Of a DNA stretch of 54,982 nucleotides, positions 51,589 to 54,982 are shown one piece after another. Below the pieces are notes generated by a model. It did no database searches and had not been told where the DNA came from. It saw nothing but the letters and a program-made list of their open reading frames with translations. The DNA lies in assembly GCF_934668725.1 (NCBI RefSeq), contig NZ_CAKUOF010000023.1:1-54982 (forward strand). The letters run 5' to 3'. Position numbers and translations under genes: made by a program. Numbering within the stretch: the first letter of the stretch is position 1; every line of letters starts with the position of its first letter. Source of the stretch: an uncultured Dysgonomonas sp. GTDB lineage: Bacteria > Bacteroidota > Bacteroidia > Bacteroidales > Dysgonomonadaceae.

Positions 51589-52266
51589 TTATGGGTTTGT
51601 GAAAAAAAACTTATCATTGATTGATTTTATCAGTTGTATATTTCCCTCCAAATATTGATATAGCCACATCGGGTTTTCTTGGACAAATGGATAATCTTCG
51701 AGTTTCTTTTTGATTATTAATTTGTTCCCCGTTTTATAAATAAAATTATCTAAATATTTATCTTCCGGATTGCATGGAGTAGGATATACTAATATATAAA
51801 AATCCCAATCCTTATATTTTAAACACCCATAGATTTTAGGACTTTTTCTCTGGTGAAGGGAGTCCCCCTTTCCCTTAATCTCAAAAAGGTAATTATTGGG
51901 ATAATCTTCAAGTATTTCAAAATACAAATCATCATCACGTTTCATAAATGTAATATAAAAATATAACTCAGAATCTTTTCTTAAAAATTTAGTTATATTG
52001 TTTAATATAGAGTCTAATTGATCATTTACCAGTAAGGCTTGTTCTAATACAATCGTATCTTGATGTTTAAATTCTACCCTCAAAACAGAATCTGGAGTGC
52101 TTACGTGAACATTGAAAGACGGTATTGATAGTTCTTTTAATATTGTTCTAATGGAATCCTGAACATCTTTCGAATCCAATGTATTATCCCTATTATATTC
52201 ACATGCAACTATTTTTGTTGTTACTAGCATAATAGCTAAAATCAAGATAATTCTATATTCACTCAT
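51589..52266 (-). CDS. candidate lipoprotein immunity protein to Rhs cassette 2
   Basis: 225 residues. A signal segment (IILILAIMLVTTKIVAC) ends in a lipobox-like VAC at Cys22, so a lipid-anchored periplasmic protein is likely. The mature part is a mixed alpha/beta domain (FYITFMKRDDDLYFEILEDY; LKYKDWDFYILVYPTPCN) without known family. It starts 2 bp after the JAB-toxin gene, the typical place for immunity genes. A periplasmic location would fit a toxin that acts or enters through the periplasm. Confidence 0.7.
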   Translation of the reverse strand: MSEYRIILILAIMLVTTKIVACEYNRDNTLDSKDVQDSIRTILKELSIPSFNVHVSTPDSVLRVEFKHQDTIVLEQALLVNDQLDSILNNITKFLRKDSELYFYITFMKRDDDLYFEILEDYPNNYLFEIKGKGDSLHQRKSPKIYGCLKYKDWDFYILVYPTPCNPEDKYLDNFIYKTGNKLIIKKKLEDYPFVQENPMWLYQYLEGNIQLIKSINDKFFFTNP

Positions 52267-52268
52267 GG

Positions 52269-53549
52269 CTATTTCTTTTTACGAGGTGCTACGATTTCAA
52301 TCTCAGGTAATAATCCTGGCTCTGAATATTCGTCAAAGAAAGTATATTTACCATCATTGGGTGTATAATTATGCATCTTCGCATTAGGAAATCTTGATTG
52401 GAGAGTCTTTGCTGAATTTGCATCTCCACCAGATACAATCGTGGAACCATTCGGATGGCTATGGTTGGCTTCTCTTATATTTGTACCTATTAGTCCCATT
52501 ATTGAGTTCTTATCGTTCTGCGAAAAAATTCTACTTATCACATAAGATTGGCCAACATCAGTATTACCACTATGACTTGTTGCTATATAATTTACATCAA
52601 CCCCATTTTGAGTTGTCTTTGTTTGCGACCACTCTACATCTGTATTTTTGGAAGCAAACTCAAACAGTGCTGTTGATTGTTTATCACCTGCCGATGTATA
52701 TATATCTATTGTTGAAGTTTCAATACTTCCATCTGATCTCCGACCCTGTACTCCAGTTACAGTTTCTTTTCCACTAATGACATATTTATCTACATTTATA
52801 GAACTCTTTGTATTAATATTTCCTTTGGCATTAGTTGCATATATTGTATGATTACTTGCTTCTGTTTCTTTTACAAAATGCATATTTCCGTCTCTATCTA
52901 AGCGGTAATCATCTCTCCCATCGGGATCAATCCTATTCATTGGGTTATTAGAGCAATACACGTAAGGACTTAACCACGGTTTCTTCTCGCTCAGTGGGTC
53001 CATTGTCGTAAACCTTCCATATGCATTATCCAAGAACCTAGCCTGATAATCATACTGATTCAATCCATGGCTTTGATCCAACTCCTTACCATTATACTTA
53101 TACGGCTGCTTACCCTGCTCGGTAGTAGTACCCTCCGCAAACGCCATTCCGAAAGGATAATACTGATTACTCTGGATCACACTAGCCGACGCATTCGCCA
53201 CTATCCGGTTATTGCCCAAATGATCCTTGATGTAAAAATAATAAGTATTTCCTTCAATATACCCATTATCGGTTAAGATTGTTTTCAAAGTACCATCCTC
53301 ATATATTTTATTACCTACATAATCGGTAGTTGGTCCTGTCATATTTCCATCTGTTCCGGTACTTCCTAAAATAGGCTGCTCTTTTAATGTAGGATCATTT
53401 ATGTGTCTAACTTTGAGTTTAACCCCCGTAGCGGTATAAGTATAATAATTTTTAGCCCGAGCAGTGACATGGCTGATAACCATCTCCTGTGGCAGGTTCA
53501 AACTATTGTAGAGAATGCCTTGTATCCCTTTATTGAGGTCCTTAGTCAT
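52269..53549 (-). CDS. orphan Rhs C-terminal cassette 2 with Tox-JAB-like domain
   Basis: 426 residues from ATG 53549, but the frame is open to about 53710 and codes more Rhs core (NLRGSAGSVGNQLLYITDAG), so the true 5' end was lost when the cassette was displaced. Core repeats run to NNPMNRIDPDGRDD (about residue 215). The variable part ends with REANHSHPNGSTIVSGGDAN SAKTLQ, a JAMM motif (HxHP-x6-SxxD), followed by NAKMHNYTPNDGKYTFFDEY. This fits the Tox-JAB1 metalloprotease toxins of Bacteroidetes polymorphic toxins. Its lipoprotein neighbour is the candidate immunity gene. Confidence 0.85.
   Translation of the reverse strand: MTKDLNKGIQGILYNSLNLPQEMVISHVTARAKNYYTYTATGVKLKVRHINDPTLKEQPILGSTGTDGNMTGPTTDYVGNKIYEDGTLKTILTDNGYIEGNTYYFYIKDHLGNNRIVANASASVIQSNQYYPFGMAFAEGTTTEQGKQPYKYNGKELDQSHGLNQYDYQARFLDNAYGRFTTMDPLSEKKPWLSPYVYCSNNPMNRIDPDGRDDYRLDRDGNMHFVKETEASNHTIYATNAKGNINTKSSINVDKYVISGKETVTGVQGRRSDGSIETSTIDIYTSAGDKQSTALFEFASKNTDVEWSQTKTTQNGVDVNYIATSHSGNTDVGQSYVISRIFSQNDKNSIMGLIGTNIREANHSHPNGSTIVSGGDANSAKTLQSRFPNAKMHNYTPNDGKYTFFDEYSEPGLLPEIEIVAPRKKK
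52981..53367. repeat. Rhs core repeat, copy in cassette 2
   Basis: Same orientation as, and closely similar to, 50821-51215. The right part (53150-53290) is nearly identical, the left part (52981-53060) more divergent. Confidence 0.85.
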
Positions 53550-53721
53550 TGCCCCATTCTTGTTGAAAGTATATTCAGCCGTAGTAACCTTGCTGTAGTC
53601 TTTAAAATCAGCCGAAGTACCCAGATTAACATTGGGCCCTGCATCAGTAATATAGAGTAGTTGATTACCAACACTCCCAGCAGAGCCCCTTAGGTTAGGT
53701 ATATGGGGGATAACAATTTTC

Positions 53722-54195
53722 CTATTGCATTTTCTGAAACTCTTTAGGTATTAATCTGTCTGGAGCTACTATATAAAGACTGTAAATATCTGTTCTTGGG
53801 TTTTGTATAATCAATATATCTGTATCTAATTGTTTTATGGAATAATTCAGACCATTAAGGATAAGTATATTATCATTTTTTAGTATCCATGTGTGTGAGC
53901 GTATAATATCGGTAAGATTATCATAGTCCTTATCGTTTTTCATTCTCCCCCCTAGAGTTGGTTCATAATAGTAATGCATATCATAGTATTTTCCGTCTTT
54001 ATCAAAATAAGCCATATATACGGACTCATCAAATCCAGATATAGATAATGTATCGTCCAAAGAGGGAAAATCTTTTACGAAAAGCCAATATTTATACTGA
54101 TTTCCAATTAATTTTTCTTCAATATCCATCGTTCGTTCGTTTTTGCAAGCTGGAAAACAAACAATTACTAAAATAATAATTATTAATTTATTCAT
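53722..54195 (-). CDS. candidate lipoprotein immunity protein to Rhs cassette 1
   Basis: 157 residues. Signal peptide MNKLIIIILVIVCFPACKNE with Cys17 in a lipobox-like FPAC. The mature domain is rich in Tyr and acidic residues (YYDMHYYYEPTLGGRMK; ITRDLF-like strands are absent). No known family. It starts 1 bp after the HESQH toxin frame ends. The pattern toxin then small lipoprotein is repeated three times in this locus. Confidence 0.7.
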   Translation of the reverse strand: MNKLIIIILVIVCFPACKNERTMDIEEKLIGNQYKYWLFVKDFPSLDDTLSISGFDESVYMAYFDKDGKYYDMHYYYEPTLGGRMKNDKDYDNLTDIIRSHTWILKNDNILILNGLNYSIKQLDTDILIIQNPRTDIYSLYIVAPDRLIPKEFQKMQ

Positions 54196-54196
54196 A

Positions 54197-54982
54197 TTAT
54201 TTTTTTTCTATTATTTTTATCTGATAAGCATCTCCAGCTGATCCATAACGATGAAATTGTAACTGATAATGATTATTTTTTGAATTTGCTACATTAATTA
54301 TTTTTTGTATTCGATTATCATTTAACCTTGTTTCTGTTATATTCTGAATAAGATAGTTCATCGTATTTTTTTGATATTCTTTTGTCGTTTTTGAATACGA
54401 TGAATGATTCATTTGAGTTCCAATTGCATCTATTTCTCGAAGAGGAATAGGTCTATTTTCGTTTTTCGTTGTCTGGCTTTTATGTTGAGATTCATGCACT
54501 AAGGTATTTGTAAGGTTGTACGAATCATTCAAGAACTCTGAAATTTTATTATTTGATTTATTTACAAATATATTTCCTCCTTGTTCGAATGCTATTGCAC
54601 TCTCTTTAGAGGTAGTGCTTAACCCTAATGTCCCTATTGGATTATCCCCAACAGGTATCATTCCCTTAGCATAAAAAGATAGTCCAATTTCTGTTCCATA
54701 ATGTCCAACAACATTTGCTATAGCCTGTCTATTACCAGAAGCATTCAGATTAACCTCTGAAAGAAGTACTTCTTTACCCCCAACTTGAATTTTTATATTG
54801 CTACCTGTTTTTGTACTATGCGAATATTTTCCACTTTGAGTAAAAATATCATCTCTTCCATCAGGATCAATTCTATTTATTGGGTTATTTTTACAATATA
54901 CATACGGCGACCAGTTGTAGAACTTTTCACTCAATGGATCAGGTGTTGTAAATCGACTATATCCCGGGTCGTAGAATCTAGC
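54197..54982 (-). CDS. 3' end of an Rhs-family gene with metallopeptidase C-terminus (partial, runs off the right edge)
   Basis: The frame is open from the window edge: ARFYDPGYSRFTTPDPLSEK FYNW, then NNPINRIDPDGRDD, the conserved end of the Rhs core. The variable tip (about 210 residues) has TLVHESQHKSQTTKNENRP, a HExxH zinc motif, with REIDAIGTQ downstream as possible third ligand. It is probably the expressed, full-length Rhs gene of the locus, since cassettes 2 and 3 lie distal to it as displaced tips; the start is outside the window. It is directly followed by its candidate immunity gene. Confidence 0.88.
   Translation of the reverse strand, partial: ARFYDPGYSRFTTPDPLSEKFYNWSPYVYCKNNPINRIDPDGRDDIFTQSGKYSHSTKTGSNIKIQVGGKEVLLSEVNLNASGNRQAIANVVGHYGTEIGLSFYAKGMIPVGDNPIGTLGLSTTSKESAIAFEQGGNIFVNKSNNKISEFLNDSYNLTNTLVHESQHKSQTTKNENRPIPLREIDAIGTQMNHSSYSKTTKEYQKNTMNYLIQNITETRLNDNRIQKIINVANSKNNHYQLQFHRYGSAGDAYQIKIIEKK
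54455..54676. repeat. direct repeat, intact copy of 49291-49514
   Basis: Codes the central part of the HESQH toxin tip. A degraded duplicate exists 5.2 kb to the left. Confidence 0.8.

Noticed and set aside
1..54982. CRISPR arrays, tRNA and rRNA genes
   Set aside because: No regularly spaced direct repeats of 25-40 bp and no cloverleaf or rRNA-like sequence was found on reading; a tRNAscan or CRISPR finder run was not possible.

Overview
The window looks like accessory DNA of a Bacteroidota bacterium, most likely order Bacteroidales; a Dysgonomonas- or Parabacteroides-like host is my guess. Support: -7 boxes of the form TAnnTTTG, CTnDOT-type Tra proteins (TraM, TraN, TraO, TraQ), Bacteroides-type tyrosine integrases, an ORF6N protein, Bacteroidetes-type Rhs cores, and a lanthipeptide precursor with a GG-Bacteroidales-like leader. 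No rRNA, tRNA, CRISPR array or housekeeping gene was seen.

Layout. (1) 1-560: end of an upstream gene and one small unknown gene, closed by a strong terminator. (2) 764-17095, all on the minus strand: a compact 14-gene class I lanthipeptide operon. In transcription order: LanC-like protein without metal ligands, glycosyltransferase, erythromycin-esterase-like protein, ABC ATPase and permease, precursor peptide, LanC cyclase, split LanB (glutamylation and elimination subunits), C39 peptidase ABC transporter, HlyD adaptor, two-domain glycosyltransferase, glycosyltransferase with a PqqD/RRE-like tail, methyltransferase. (3) 17418-27440: mobilization and integration module with relaxase and MobC, an inverted-repeat-rich non-coding stretch (possible oriT), two HTH genes (one with a nonsense codon), an AbiE-like toxin-antitoxin pair, two intact tyrosine integrases, one integrase remnant, and an attDOT-like core. 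(4) 27531-32482: small accessory genes of conjugative-element type. (5) 32559-41678, minus strand: a defence operon of HsdR, HsdM, HsdS, a GmrSD-like DUF262/DUF1524 nuclease and a frameshifted HNH nuclease. (6) 41794-45187: a decayed stub of a tra operon (traM broken, traN and traO intact, traQ with a nonsense codon). (7) 45261-48740: HD hydrolase, HTH protein, unknown HTH-like protein and an AAA/DUF4143 ATPase. (8) 49249-54982, minus strand: tail of an Rhs locus with the 3' end of one Rhs gene and orphan C-terminal cassettes, each followed by a small, often lipoprotein-like candidate immunity gene.

The main candidate for an undescribed system is the lanthipeptide operon. By homology LanB and LanC would dehydrate and cyclise the 73-residue precursor. 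The C39 transporter would cut after Gly-Gly and export it through HlyD, and the ABC pair probably gives immunity. What is unusual is the tailoring set: three glycosyltransferase genes (four catalytic-type domains), one with an apparent leader-binding domain, plus a methyltransferase, an erythromycin-esterase-fold protein and a LanC pseudo-enzyme. This predicts a glycosylated Bacteroidota lanthipeptide.

By contrast, much of 20-51 kb shows decay. In-frame stops interrupt four otherwise conserved frames (21360, 31136, 42006, 50347), homopolymer or small indels break the HNH gene and traM, and both an integrase and an Rhs C-terminus survive as fragments. The conjugative element here is therefore probably immobile by itself.
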